Source: Algoriphagus machipongonensis (GTDB lineage Bacteria; Bacteroidota; Bacteroidia; Cytophagales; Cyclobacteriaceae). Taken from it: DNA of 64,000 nt. A program made the position numbers and the translations under genes. Position 1 is the stretch's first letter. Every line of letters begins with the position of its first letter. The notes under the pieces were generated by a model. The model was not told where the DNA came from. It was given only the letters and a program-made list of their open reading frames with translations, and searched no databases. The stretch spans positions 3,909,001 through 3,973,000 of the forward strand of contig NZ_CM001023.1 of assembly GCF_000166275.1 (NCBI RefSeq), given 5' to 3'. Shown here in pieces: positions 27,521 through 36,886 of the stretch.

Positions 27521-27974
27521 TTTCTAAAATTTGCACAAAGGCTATTCCAGTACTATAAAGAAAAAATACCGGGTCGATTTTAAAGTAATTTCAACAGTTT
27601 TTAAACCAACAATCTTTGATTTTGATTCATTAAGACACGAAAATACTCAAGGTGATTCCTTTTTTTAAGATTTAAGGCCAAATTTTAATCAAATAATTAA
27701 AATTGATTTAATAGTAGCTCAAAGCCAAACACTTAAATGTGAGTTGAAAATATCCCCTGATCCTGCGTCATTTTTCCCGAAATTGGGGAAGATATTTCCA
27801 GTTGATCTACTTTCATCACTGTTTGTAGCAGAACGATTTAAATAATTAGAAGAATAAAGAAAATACAATTGAATTATACTGAACAGCAAATCTAGAAAAG
27901 CCAAAAAATCGATTCTATGTATTAATTTATAGCTATTTTGAAGAAATATTCAAACCACTCCATACTCCTTGTAA
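27521..27974. other. Long intergenic region without a gene
   Basis: 454 AT-rich bases between divergent genes. I find no coding frame with protein-like composition, no tRNA and no terminator. The only structure is an imperfect inverted repeat around 27751-27795 (AATATCCCC ... GGGGAAGATATT). Promoters for both flanking genes must lie here, but no exact TTTG/TAnnTTTG pair is seen. Confidence 0.5.
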
Positions 27975-28799
27975 ATGAAACTAATACGTCTTTTTGCAGT
28001 CCTTTTTTCCATTTCAATTTTAGCTTCTTGCAGCGAAAAAAGTGATAATTCTCAATCTCAAAAATCCGAAAAAGAGAACTTTCATTTATACCTCCTAATG
28101 GGTCAATCCAATATGGCAGGGCGAGGTCTTGTAGAGGCAATCGACACACTCTCCCACCCGAGAGTTTGGATGCTGGATTCTACCATGAACTGGGTTTTGG
28201 CTAGAGATCCGATGCATTTTGACAAACCAGTAGCGGGCGTTGGGCTTGGTCTTACCTTTGGAAAAATCATGGCGAATGAAAATCCTTCTGTAAAAATTGG
28301 ATTGATCCCAACGGCTGTTGGAGGTAGCTCCATCAATGCTTGGTTTAAAGATTCCATCCATAATCAAACCAAGACTTTTCCTTATAATGACATGATCGAC
28401 CGAGCTAAAAAGGCTTTGGGCGATGGAACCTTAAAAGGGATTTTATGGCATCAAGGTGAGTCCGATACAAGAAATGAAGAATCCATTGCCAACTATCCTG
28501 CAAAGTTCTATGCCATGATAGACTCTCTTCAAAAGGATTTGGGGATAGAACCAGTCCCTATTGTCATGGGTGAAATAGGCCATTTTTTCTATGGAAGAGC
28601 TCCATTGGCAAAAAACATGAATGACACATTTTCCCAGATTGCCAGCGAAAACCCATGCATTGATTTGGTGAGATCGGATGGATTAAATCACAAAGGAGAT
28701 AGTACTCATTTTGACTCCAATTCTTATCATGTATTGGGCATGCGCTATGCGGAAAAGATGATAGACCTTCAAAAAGATTGTTTAAGCGAGTCGAAATAG
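27975..28799 (+). CDS. SGNH-type esterase lipoprotein (sialate O-acetylesterase / CE6-like)
   Basis: 274 residues. Lipoprotein signal peptide with acylated cysteine in SILASCSEKSD (about residue 21). The catalytic serine is in LLMGQSNMAGRG, the block I of the SASA/DUF303 (CE6) group. The oxyanion glycine is in GGSSINAW, Asn/Gln in LWHQGESDT, and the C-terminal Asp-x-x-His in DSTHFDSNSYHVLG. Such enzymes remove O-acetyl groups from xylan, sialate or other glycans. It is exported to the envelope. It stands alone; the next gene downstream is frameshifted. Confidence 0.85.
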   Translation: MKLIRLFAVLFSISILASCSEKSDNSQSQKSEKENFHLYLLMGQSNMAGRGLVEAIDTLSHPRVWMLDSTMNWVLARDPMHFDKPVAGVGLGLTFGKIMANENPSVKIGLIPTAVGGSSINAWFKDSIHNQTKTFPYNDMIDRAKKALGDGTLKGILWHQGESDTRNEESIANYPAKFYAMIDSLQKDLGIEPVPIVMGEIGHFFYGRAPLAKNMNDTFSQIASENPCIDLVRSDGLNHKGDSTHFDSNSYHVLGMRYAEKMIDLQKDCLSESK

Positions 28800-28864
28800 T
28801 CTAATTATTTTTTTAATTTCAATAGTTCGATTTTAAAATTCAACAGGTTAAATATCAACTATTT

Positions 28865-29327
28865 ATGAAAAAAAATATTTGTTATTCTTCTAACCTTCAC
28901 TTTTTGCTCTGAAGTCCTATCTCAGGATTTTAAAGAATTAAAAGATACGAGTCACGCTTGTTCTTCCATGAATCCAGTTTATAAAAATGGGGAAGCTCTT
29001 GGTTATTTTCATGTGGTGGAAGTGATGCCAAAACCATCTCTTCCCTTTGATTCAATTGCTCAGACGCTTCAAGAAAAGATCACTTTTTCACCTGACTCTT
29101 CGGGAACCATCATATTTCAAACTTTGATCAACTGCGATGGAAAAGCTGGAGACTTTCAGTTTTTGGCTTGCAGCCCATCAGATTCTAACACTTGTCGTCA
29201 AGTATTGGAGTTTTTTCAAAATGAAGTCAGTTGGCAACCGGGAATACAAAAAAGTAAAGCTGTTGACGTTTTGATACGCATAGAAGTTGAAATCGAAAAA
29301 GAAGGAATCAAAATCAGAAGATTCTAA
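28865..29327 (+). pseudogene. TonB C-terminal-like secreted protein, frameshifted in a poly-A run
   Basis: The ATG at 28865 is followed by eight A residues. Read straight on, it stops after 15 codons. If the run had seven A, it would read MKKIFVILLTFTFCSEVLSQ, a perfect signal peptide, and continue in frame through 28968 to the stop at 29327. The downstream part (TIIFQTLINCDGKAGDFQF, SWQPGIQKSKAVDVLIRIEV) resembles the C-terminal domain of TonB-type energy transducers. The coding part begins only at the internal ATG 28968 if translated as is, without export. It may be a real mutation, a phase-variable tract or a base error. Confidence 0.75.
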
Positions 29328-29329
29328 AA

Positions 29330-29363
29330 AAAAGGTCCGATTCTAATGAGAACCAGACCTTTT
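29330..29363. terminator. Bidirectional intrinsic terminator
   Basis: Stem AAAAGGTC / GACCTTTT with inner TTCT / AGAA pairing and A/T runs outside, between the TonB-like gene and the S9 peptidase gene. Confidence 0.7.
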
Positions 29364-29387
29364 AATCGTAGAAATAGCCGATAAAAT

Positions 29388-31871
29388 CTACTTGGTTTGT
29401 GCTTTTTCACGCTGGAATTCCAGCATATCTACCGGAGGAGGTGTATTATCACCCAATAAATGCTGAACAAAATAATCTCCCATTCTCCAGAAGAAATATT
29501 CTGTCATATCACCAAAGCCATGTCTTTGACCCGGTAGCATCACAAAATCAAAACGCTTCCCTGCCTTGATCAAAGCATTCGCCATACGAATGGTATTTGC
29601 CGGGTGAACGTTATTATCCACATCACCATGAGAAAGCATCAAGTGACCTTTTAGGTTTTTTGCTAAGTCTGGATTCTTCTCAATCTGGTATACAAAAGTT
29701 GTATCCCCCTTTGGAGAAATCTGCTCTTTCACACCATGGTGCTTTTCTGACCACCAACGGTTGTAGATATTGTTTTCATGATTGCCCGCAGAGGAAACTG
29801 CCACCTTGAAAATATCAGGATAAACCAACATCGCAGCTGTGGACATAAATCCTCCACCAGAATGCCCATGGATTCCCACTTTTGACTTGTCTATGAAATC
29901 ATGTCTGTCGGCCAACTGCTCAATGGCAACTTTCTTATCTGCCAACCCATAATCTCTTAAATCTCCATAACCATAATTATGATACCATTTAGATCTTCCA
30001 GGGTGCCCCCCTCTATTTCCTAAGGTAATGACCACAAAACCAAATTGTGCCAACCGGTCCGTTCGATCCAATCTTGGTGAAAAGGACTTATTCACTGCTT
30101 CTGTTTGAGGACCAGGATAAACATACTCTATGATTGGATATTTGCGGGTAGAGTCAAAATCAAATGGTTTATACATTACCCCGTACAAATCGGTAATCCC
30201 ATCATCTGCCTTAAAGGTAAAAGGCTCTGGAAATTGATATCCTGCAGCAAATAGTTGAGACAAATCAGCTGTTTCTAGATCCATCACTTTTGCACCATTT
30301 CTATCCTGCAATACAGACACTGGGGTCGTATTCACTCTTGAATAGTTATTGACAAAAAATGTCCCTGCATCATTCATATCTGAAGAATGATTAAAATCTC
30401 CCTCATTTAATAATCTGATGGGTCCTCCGTCCAAGGACACCGAGTATAAATGTTCGTAATAAGGATCTTCTCCTTCTTCACGACCATTGGCAACAAAAAA
30501 CAATCTTCTCCCATCTTCATCCACTCTCTCTACACGATCACTGTGAAATGCGCCTGAGGTTAACTGTCTTTTGAGAGTCCCATCTTTAGCATATAAATAA
30601 AAATGGCCCCATCCGTCACGCTCAGACCAAAAAATCAATTCCTCTCCCCCATTTACCAATTCTGGTCTGCTTAAATCAATATAGGTATTGCTTCTTTCTT
30701 CAATAACCACCTCTTTTGAATCTGTGGATAAGTTCCAGCGTACAATGTCTACTTTCTTCAAGTCTCTGGAAGTGATACCAAAGTAAAATTCATCTTCATC
30801 ACCAAGCCATGTACTTGCTCTAAAATCATCATCTCTTGCATTTGCAGGCGCAGGAGTAGACCAAAGTGAAATTGATTGATCTTTGAAGGTGGCCACTGGC
30901 AAATTCTTCATTTCTTCAGACTCAAATGAATAATGATACAAGTAAGAAATCGGCTGCTCTTTCTCGCCTGGCATGGCATATTTATAAGTTTCCAAAGTAG
31001 GGCGAGGGTCTCTTGTGTTATGCAAAACCCATAGATCTTTCACTTTTCTTTCATCTGATCTTTGCGTTATGAATTCCTCTGAATCTTCACTCCAAAGAAT
31101 ATAAGCTCGCTTTCTCTTATCCTTGTTTTTCTCTACTTCCACATTGTCATCACCTCTACCAGAAAAACCATAGCCAAAATCCTCTTCACCATCCTCAGTG
31201 ATTTGATTCTCAACGATGGTACTATCCTTTTCATCTTTAGCAGCTTTCAGGAAATTTTCCTTATCCATCCAATACAGGTTATTATGCTTCGCAAAAACGA
31301 TCTTAGATGAATCTGGAGCTATGGAAGCCCATGAAAGTCGCTTGGGATCCTCTTCAGCATCGGTTATTTCTACCAATTGCTGATTGCCGATATTGTATTG
31401 AAAAACAAAAGTCTTTTTCTCTAAAGAATCCTTAGCATTCTTATTCTTTTCCTTTATTTCTGCCCAGTCCTTTTTTAAAACCTCTTCGGTTCCTTTGATC
31501 TTGAATCGGATAGTGTTTTCATCCTCCATAAATTTAAGATCATCCAAATCCAGATGCTGCCCATCGACCGGGTCTTTCATGATTTTGGTGATTTCCATCG
31601 CCAGTTTATCCTTGTCAAAAAGTGCTGTTTTTGACTTTCTCGCAGGATCTACCAAATACCAATTGTTGCCTTCGCTAGTCTTGTATTCATACCAAAACTT
31701 ATCTGACTTTTTAAGCCAGTGAGGTGATACCGAAGTGGAGAAAACCATTTTGCGCATTTTCTCAGGAGAGAATCTCGCAGCAAGCTCATAATTGCCTGGA
31801 TAGACTTTTTCCTGCGAATAACTTTGCTGAAAGATTAATAGCAGTGCTATTGTGAGTAAAGTGTTTTTCAT
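29388..31871 (-). CDS. S9 family dipeptidyl/prolyl oligopeptidase (DPP-IV type)
   Basis: 827 residues. Signal peptide MKNTLLTIALLLIFQQSYSQ. An eight-bladed propeller region (about 40-560) is followed by an alpha/beta-hydrolase domain with nucleophile Ser671 in HGHSGGGFMS, Asp in SHGDVDNNVHP and His in LPGQRHGFGD, the complete S9 triad. Members remove dipeptides after proline or alanine from peptides, in the periplasm. It is large but normal for DPP-IV-type peptidases of Bacteroidota, and is monocistronic. Confidence 0.93.
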   Translation of the reverse strand: MKNTLLTIALLLIFQQSYSQEKVYPGNYELAARFSPEKMRKMVFSTSVSPHWLKKSDKFWYEYKTSEGNNWYLVDPARKSKTALFDKDKLAMEITKIMKDPVDGQHLDLDDLKFMEDENTIRFKIKGTEEVLKKDWAEIKEKNKNAKDSLEKKTFVFQYNIGNQQLVEITDAEEDPKRLSWASIAPDSSKIVFAKHNNLYWMDKENFLKAAKDEKDSTIVENQITEDGEEDFGYGFSGRGDDNVEVEKNKDKRKRAYILWSEDSEEFITQRSDERKVKDLWVLHNTRDPRPTLETYKYAMPGEKEQPISYLYHYSFESEEMKNLPVATFKDQSISLWSTPAPANARDDDFRASTWLGDEDEFYFGITSRDLKKVDIVRWNLSTDSKEVVIEERSNTYIDLSRPELVNGGEELIFWSERDGWGHFYLYAKDGTLKRQLTSGAFHSDRVERVDEDGRRLFFVANGREEGEDPYYEHLYSVSLDGGPIRLLNEGDFNHSSDMNDAGTFFVNNYSRVNTTPVSVLQDRNGAKVMDLETADLSQLFAAGYQFPEPFTFKADDGITDLYGVMYKPFDFDSTRKYPIIEYVYPGPQTEAVNKSFSPRLDRTDRLAQFGFVVITLGNRGGHPGRSKWYHNYGYGDLRDYGLADKKVAIEQLADRHDFIDKSKVGIHGHSGGGFMSTAAMLVYPDIFKVAVSSAGNHENNIYNRWWSEKHHGVKEQISPKGDTTFVYQIEKNPDLAKNLKGHLMLSHGDVDNNVHPANTIRMANALIKAGKRFDFVMLPGQRHGFGDMTEYFFWRMGDYFVQHLLGDNTPPPVDMLEFQREKAQTK

Positions 31872-32207
31872 AGTATTCTATTTGGGAAAACGAATCTAAC
31901 TTATTGCAAAATTTAATATTGAACCACTGATATAAAATTTCCAAGAACTTACTTATTAAATCATTTTCAAGCTTTTGACATGGTGAATATTCCAAAATAT
32001 TAAATTAACCTCCTCCTTTTAAGAAAGAATAGTTCCTGAATAAATGGAGGTATTTGATTAAAATCAGGGATAGGACGGCCTTTTTCACAGCTTTTTAACA
32101 TTGGGGTTACATTAAATAACCTAACCCGTTAATTATTACCCATTTATTAATATTTGAATTATAAAGGGTTCAAACTCAGGCTTTACCTTTCAACTAAAAC
32201 CAGAAGC
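31872..32207. other. Intergenic region upstream of two divergent genes
   Basis: 336 AT-rich bases with no supported gene. An alternative TTG start for the downstream hydrolase at 32154 would shorten it. No exact promoter consensus, tRNA or hairpin terminator is visible. Confidence 0.4.
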
Positions 32208-33074
32208 GTGAAAACCAAATTCAAAACAATCGTCGTTTCCGATGTGCATTTGGGAACCAAAGGCTCAAAATCAAAGGAAATAGTTCGTTTCCTTAAACAA
32301 TACGAATGCGAAAACCTCATTTTAAACGGTGACATCATTGATGGGTGGCAACTTAAAAAATCTGGTTCTTGGAAAAGGAAGCACACTCGATTTTTCAACA
32401 AAGTCATCAAAATGATGGAAAACCATGACACCAAAGTTTTCTATTTGAGAGGAAATCATGATGACTTCTTAGATCAAATTCTCCCCTTACAAATAGGTAA
32501 ATTATCTATCATTCAGGATATGATTTATGAGAGTAATGGGAAGAAATTTTTTATTACCCATGGAGATGTTTTTGACAGCATCACAACCAACCTGCGCTGG
32601 ATTGCCTACTTAGGAGACATCGGATATACATTTTTACTTTGGTTAAATCGCGCTCTCAATCATTATAGAATCAAGCGTGGCTTACCTTATTTTTCTCTTT
32701 CTCAATATGTCAAAGGCAAGGTGAAATCTGCTGTTTCCTATATTGATCAATACGAAGAAGAGCTCGCAAAAATGGCAAGAGCAAAAGGCTGTGACGGGAT
32801 TATCTGTGGTCATATTCACAAAGCAGAAAACAGGGAAATTGATGGCATTCAGTATTTAAACTCAGGAGATTGGGTGGAAACCATGAGCGCTCTGGCGGAA
32901 GATCATGAGGGCAACTGGCAATTGATTTATTACAATGAAATCAATTTTAAATCGGCGGAAGACCATGTGATTTTACCCATTCAAGAACCTGAAGTGCAAT
33001 TTGGTCCTTTTAAAGAAGTCTCATTTTATTCCTCTGAAAATAAGGACTTGGGCCAGCCACCATTCCGGATTTGA
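32208..33074 (+). CDS. LpxH-like UDP-2,3-diacylglucosamine hydrolase paralogue
   Basis: 289 residues from a GTG at 32208, where the conserved domain begins (KTIVVSDVHLGTKGSKS). A TTG at 32154 would add 18 residues. Calcineurin-like motifs in order: SDVHLG, NGDIIDGW, RGNHDD, THGDVFD and CGHIHKAE. This GDIIDGW form is the second common Bacteroidota subfamily of UDP-2,3-diacylglucosamine diphosphatase-like proteins and differs from the copy at 14.2 kb. Its real substrate is unproven. It ends one base before the glycosyltransferase gene (stop TGA, then ATG), so the two are an operon. Confidence 0.85.
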   Translation: MKTKFKTIVVSDVHLGTKGSKSKEIVRFLKQYECENLILNGDIIDGWQLKKSGSWKRKHTRFFNKVIKMMENHDTKVFYLRGNHDDFLDQILPLQIGKLSIIQDMIYESNGKKFFITHGDVFDSITTNLRWIAYLGDIGYTFLLWLNRALNHYRIKRGLPYFSLSQYVKGKVKSAVSYIDQYEEELAKMARAKGCDGIICGHIHKAENREIDGIQYLNSGDWVETMSALAEDHEGNWQLIYYNEINFKSAEDHVILPIQEPEVQFGPFKEVSFYSSENKDLGQPPFRI

Positions 33075-33075
33075 T

Positions 33076-34197
33076 ATGAAGTTTATTTTTATTGTTCAGG
33101 GAGAAGGCCGAGGACATATGACTCAAGCCATTTCATTTTCAAACCTATTGAGAAATGAAGGACATGAACTAGCAGCGGTCATTGTGGGGAAGAGCAAAAG
33201 AAGGAAAATCCCTGAGTTTTTCTCAAAGCAAATCCTAGCCCCAATCCACTCGGTCGAAAGTCCAAATTTTGTTACTGATAAAGAGGAAAAGCAAGTACTG
33301 ATAGGGAAAACCATCTTCCAAAACCTTCAAAAAGTCAGCTTGTTTTTAAAAAGCCTCAAGCAAATCCATCAAGTGGTAAAAGAACATAAACCAGAGGTAA
33401 TTCTAAACTTCTACGACCTCCTTGGAGGGATCTACAACTTCACCTACCAACCAAAGCTTAGGTTTTGGGCAATCGGACATCAATACCTTTCTCAGCATCC
33501 AGATTTCCCTTTTGCTGAATCCAAAGGTTTTGCCAAAGAGTGCTTTCAATTAAACACCTGGTTGACCGCTTTGGGTGCAGAAAAAAAGCTCGCGCTATCC
33601 TTCCGAAGATTAGCAAATCCCATTCATGCAGACATCACTGTTGTCCCTCCGTTGTTAAGGTCGGAAGTCAAATCATTTAGTATCTCAAATGAGGATTTTT
33701 TCTTGGCTTACATGGTTAATTCCGGCTATGCAAAGGAAGTTATCTCTTTCGCTAAGAAATATCCAAGCTTAAAAATTAAGGCTTATTGGGACAAAAAGGA
33801 TGCAGCTGAAACAGAGCAACCATTGCCTAATCTAACCTTACATCAAGTTAATGACCAAAGTTTTTTAAATGACATGGCTTCCTGCAAAGGTCTGGTTTGC
33901 ACGGCTGGATTTGAATCCATCTGTGAGGCCATGTATTTAGGAAAACCTGTCATGGTTATTCCTGTCAAAGGACAATACGAACAGGCCTGCAATGCCTTAG
34001 ACACTTTGAAATCAGGAGTGGGGATCACATCAAACAATTTTGATTTTGGATTGCTGGAAGAAGAAATCAAAAACGCTAATGAAAGGCCTAATTATTCACA
34101 CAATTGGTGTAATTCCTGGCCCAGTGTTTTAATGGAAATCCTTCCCAAAAAAGAAATGACTGAACCAGATATGTTACTGGCTCAATCATTATCATAA
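33076..34197 (+). CDS. Glycosyltransferase (MGT/MJ1255-like, GT-B fold)
   Basis: 373 residues, starting at the ATG at 33076. The first strand and loop read MKFIFIVQGEGRGHMTQA, as in UDP-glucuronosyl/MurG-like GT-B enzymes of the MJ1255/VC2487 group. The C-terminal half has the nucleotide-sugar-binding glycine motif GFESICEAMYLGKPVMVIP (about 300-318). No membrane spans, so it acts at the cytoplasmic face. Being one base after an LpxH-like gene suggests a glycolipid or lipid-A-like envelope product; this is an inference from context. Confidence 0.8.
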   Translation: MKFIFIVQGEGRGHMTQAISFSNLLRNEGHELAAVIVGKSKRRKIPEFFSKQILAPIHSVESPNFVTDKEEKQVLIGKTIFQNLQKVSLFLKSLKQIHQVVKEHKPEVILNFYDLLGGIYNFTYQPKLRFWAIGHQYLSQHPDFPFAESKGFAKECFQLNTWLTALGAEKKLALSFRRLANPIHADITVVPPLLRSEVKSFSISNEDFFLAYMVNSGYAKEVISFAKKYPSLKIKAYWDKKDAAETEQPLPNLTLHQVNDQSFLNDMASCKGLVCTAGFESICEAMYLGKPVMVIPVKGQYEQACNALDTLKSGVGITSNNFDFGLLEEEIKNANERPNYSHNWCNSWPSVLMEILPKKEMTEPDMLLAQSLS

Positions 34198-34210
34198 GGA
34201 AATATTTTCA

Positions 34211-36448
34211 TTAACAGCCAGCAAGGGCACGTTGCTCTGGTGTCAGTTCATCCACCACTTTGAAGGACAACATTCCATTTTCTACCATCGGTATATAAGG
34301 AAAATTAACACGCTTTACCTGTCTTCTTTGCACAGCATTCAAGGATAGAAACTGCTCTTGAAGACTATTGAATAATTCAAACATTAATTCTCTGTCCGCC
34401 ATGGGCTTGGTTGAATATTTTCTTCCCTCTTGGCTGAGCAACTCATATTTCAAATATATCTGTTGATAAGCTGTCACTCTATCTTTGGAGGCAGGCGGAG
34501 GTGGCTGAGGTAACTGACTTTTTTCATCTTCTGTCAAATCCTCCCACAATTTATAATAAACTCCATTTTCCGATTCTAATTTCACAAAAGGTGCATAAGG
34601 ATGAACCGGACGCTTTGTAGTTTGCTTAAGCTCCAAAGGAATTCTGTAATATAAACTTCCCAGTTCTGAGAACCGCGCTAGTAACTCTTGTTGCTCCGCT
34701 TGAGGCCGATTTATAAAATGAGGTTGAAGATTTCTATCTAGTTCATAAATCTTAAGTTTCTCTCGATATTCTGCAATAGGGGAATCGTTCTTCTTAGGCC
34801 ATGGCATCCCTCTATTCACCCTATTTTCAGATGGGTAGAGATAAAGCTTATCTTCTTTAGTTAATGGGGCTGTAAAACCTGAACTAGGCCCATAAGTTTT
34901 TTCAAAACCTTCTTCAGTATAAAGATGTATCTGATGTTCTTGTGGAAACCTTTCAGACCGGGCATTGGTATGAACAAAGCTATTGAACACGTGAACTATT
35001 TCGGAATGGTTTATCTTTTCCAGCTCGGTATTTTGAATATGCTTTCCATCAAGCCAAACAGCAAAATCTTCCGAATTCTTAAATGATTCAAATTCCTCTG
35101 AAGTTGGAGATGATTTCTTAGGAGTAGAAGGAACAAAAACTAACATCTTCTTCTCTTCATCAGAAAGCATGTCATAAGATTTCTTTACTAATTCACTTTT
35201 CTCGTTTTCAACAAAAAATGTAGCATTTCGATAATGCTTATCCTTCCCAAAAGAAGGTTTATCTGAACCCACTTTAACCCCTTCATCTAAAGAGCTATAT
35301 TTTATTTTATTGATACCTGCCTCTCTAAATTCCGTTTGATAGTCTTGAATTACTCCCAACTCTGTATTCGAAGAAGCATACAAATTAATCAAAAGGTCAT
35401 CTGACTTTAGCGCTTTTAGCAATTCGGCCAAATCTCCAAAATCCTCAGTGGCCCCATTGTAAATGAATTTATTTGAGTTTAAAACAATAATTTTTATCTC
35501 ATTTTCAATTGTCGACTGCTCTTTAGATTCAATCGGGGCTTCGGTAGCTTGTGCCTCCACCTTCTCACTAAACACATATACCATCGCTCCCAAAACAGGA
35601 ATCATTACGAGCAATTTGAGCCATTTCTGAAATGGATCGGATTGTTTGTTCATCATTTTCAATCTTTTTTTGGTGAGAGAAAAATTCAAATTACTGACTA
35701 AGGAAAACCGAACCTCCTGACTTGCTAAGGCTAGCAACATCTTTTGATAAGTATCGAGTGAGGTGGTTTTTAGAGCCTTTTGATCTGCTATGAATTCATG
35801 ATTTAAGCGGATCGCATGTTTGGCCAAATACAAGCCTGGGTGAAACCAAAATGGAATCAATAGGAACTCAAGGAATAAAATATCATAGCTGTGACCTTCT
35901 TTGACATGAGTGTACTCATGTTCAATGATTGCATCAGTTAATTCCCCGTTTTCAAAATCAGTTTTTGAAACAAAAACATAACTCAAAAAAGAAAAGGGTA
36001 ATGAGGCTTTTGGAATTAAGACCAATGTTATTCCTTTATAAATTACTTGGAGGTTTTGATGAGCTTGATCTAAAATCAGCTTGATATTCCGGATGAATCG
36101 GATCAGAAACCCAAGGGTAATCAGTCCATAAATACTCCACAAAATCTCATTCCAAGGAATGGGTTGAATGGAAGTATTGGAGGTTTCTACAGCAAAATTT
36201 GTCGAAGTGATGCTTTGTTCCGGAAGGACAAACTCATTTGAAAACTCTGTTTCAACAGTATCAGTATAAGCTACTTCTTCTTTTTCTGAAGCTACCTCAA
36301 TCGAATTGAATGGAATAATAAATGAGAATACTACAGCGCCAAGTAAGAAAAAGCGATTGAATTGGTGCATTACCTCCTTTTGTAAAAACAGCCTGTGAAT
36401 CAATAATAAAATGACCAGGCATAGCATGGATTTTAATAGATACTCCAT
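34211..36448 (-). CDS. M56 family (BlaR1/MecR1-like) membrane metallopeptidase
   Basis: 745 residues. N-terminal spans at about 5-20, 30-45, 97-115 and 278-295 frame the cytoplasmic zinc-protease domain with HEYTH (177-181) in IIEHEYTHVKEGHS. The periplasmic C-terminus (about 300-745) is not a penicillin-binding domain. It contains at least two similar tandem units of about 80-90 residues (approximately 34211-34785), each ending in a P.xxP.V...ENG...DLT.DE pattern. On sensing a signal the protease should destroy the BlaI-type repressor encoded just upstream (one-base overlap). It is convergent with the glycosyltransferase gene. Confidence 0.88.
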   Translation of the reverse strand: MEYLLKSMLCLVILLLIHRLFLQKEVMHQFNRFFLLGAVVFSFIIPFNSIEVASEKEEVAYTDTVETEFSNEFVLPEQSITSTNFAVETSNTSIQPIPWNEILWSIYGLITLGFLIRFIRNIKLILDQAHQNLQVIYKGITLVLIPKASLPFSFLSYVFVSKTDFENGELTDAIIEHEYTHVKEGHSYDILFLEFLLIPFWFHPGLYLAKHAIRLNHEFIADQKALKTTSLDTYQKMLLALASQEVRFSLVSNLNFSLTKKRLKMMNKQSDPFQKWLKLLVMIPVLGAMVYVFSEKVEAQATEAPIESKEQSTIENEIKIIVLNSNKFIYNGATEDFGDLAELLKALKSDDLLINLYASSNTELGVIQDYQTEFREAGINKIKYSSLDEGVKVGSDKPSFGKDKHYRNATFFVENEKSELVKKSYDMLSDEEKKMLVFVPSTPKKSSPTSEEFESFKNSEDFAVWLDGKHIQNTELEKINHSEIVHVFNSFVHTNARSERFPQEHQIHLYTEEGFEKTYGPSSGFTAPLTKEDKLYLYPSENRVNRGMPWPKKNDSPIAEYREKLKIYELDRNLQPHFINRPQAEQQELLARFSELGSLYYRIPLELKQTTKRPVHPYAPFVKLESENGVYYKLWEDLTEDEKSQLPQPPPPASKDRVTAYQQIYLKYELLSQEGRKYSTKPMADRELMFELFNSLQEQFLSLNAVQRRQVKRVNFPYIPMVENGMLSFKVVDELTPEQRALAGC

Positions 36449-36816
36449 TATTTCTTCTGTTTAAGTTTCCCCTCAATAATTTCTTTTAAATCCTCCAATT
36501 CAGCTGCTGTAAAGTCTGCTTTATTGGTAAAAAAGGAAGCAAATTGTGCGGGTGAATCATTAAAAAAATTCTTTATCAACCCTTTGATATGCTTGGAGAA
36601 ATAGTTCTCTTTTGAAACCAAAGGGAAATATTCTCGAGATTTACCTTGAGCAGTATAGCCTACGAATTCTTTATCCTGCATCCGTTTTAAAAGTGTTGAA
36701 ATGGTTGTTGGCGCAGGTTTTGGATCCGGATATTCATCCAACAAGTCTTTCATGAAAGCTTTTTTTAGCTTCCACAAATGATTCATTAATTCCTCTTCAG
36801 TTCTAGATAGTTTCAT
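36448..36816 (-). CDS. BlaI/MecI/CopY family repressor
   Basis: 122 residues. Winged-helix repressor: LSRTEEELMNHLWKLKKAFMKDLLDEYPDPKPAPTTISTLLKRMQDK carries the family's helix-turn-helix and the dimer helix, with the wing at GYTAQGKSREYFPL. The C-terminal dimerisation segment (SKHIKGLIKNFF) is typical. It should bind the three TACAAATGTA-type boxes upstream and repress its own operon until cleaved by the M56 protease. The stop overlaps the M56 ATG by one base (TAATG), so the pair is translationally coupled. Confidence 0.95.
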   Translation of the reverse strand: MKLSRTEEELMNHLWKLKKAFMKDLLDEYPDPKPAPTTISTLLKRMQDKEFVGYTAQGKSREYFPLVSKENYFSKHIKGLIKNFFNDSPAQFASFFTNKADFTAAELEDLKEIIEGKLKQKK

Positions 36817-36833
36817 CTTTTGATTTCGTTTAC

Positions 36834-36847
36834 TCTACAAATGTAGA
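36834..36847. promoter_or_regulatory. BlaI-type operator 1 with embedded -7 box
   Basis: TCTACAAATGTAGA, perfect TCTACA/TGTAGA arms, 18 bases upstream of the repressor start. On the minus strand it contains TACATTTG (36838-36845), an exact TAnnTTTG -7 box. Confidence 0.85.
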
Positions 36848-36860
36848 TCAATTTTCTTAT

Positions 36861-36874
36861 TCTACAAACGTAGA
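36861..36874. promoter_or_regulatory. BlaI-type operator 2 with embedded -33 box
   Basis: TCTACAAACGTAGA, 27 bases from operator 1. Its minus-strand TTTG lies 19 bases upstream of the TACATTTG in operator 1, the standard Bacteroidota -33/-7 spacing. Confidence 0.85.
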
Positions 36875-36886
36875 TCAAAAAAATAT

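Noticed and set aside
27719..27904. 61-residue minus-strand frame in the long intergenic region
   Set aside because: No recognisable domain or ribosome site, and composition looks random.
35200..36440. Beta-lactam sensor (BlaR1 proper)
   Set aside because: The pair looks like BlaI/BlaR1, but the C-terminal penicillin-binding domain is absent, so beta-lactam sensing is not claimed.
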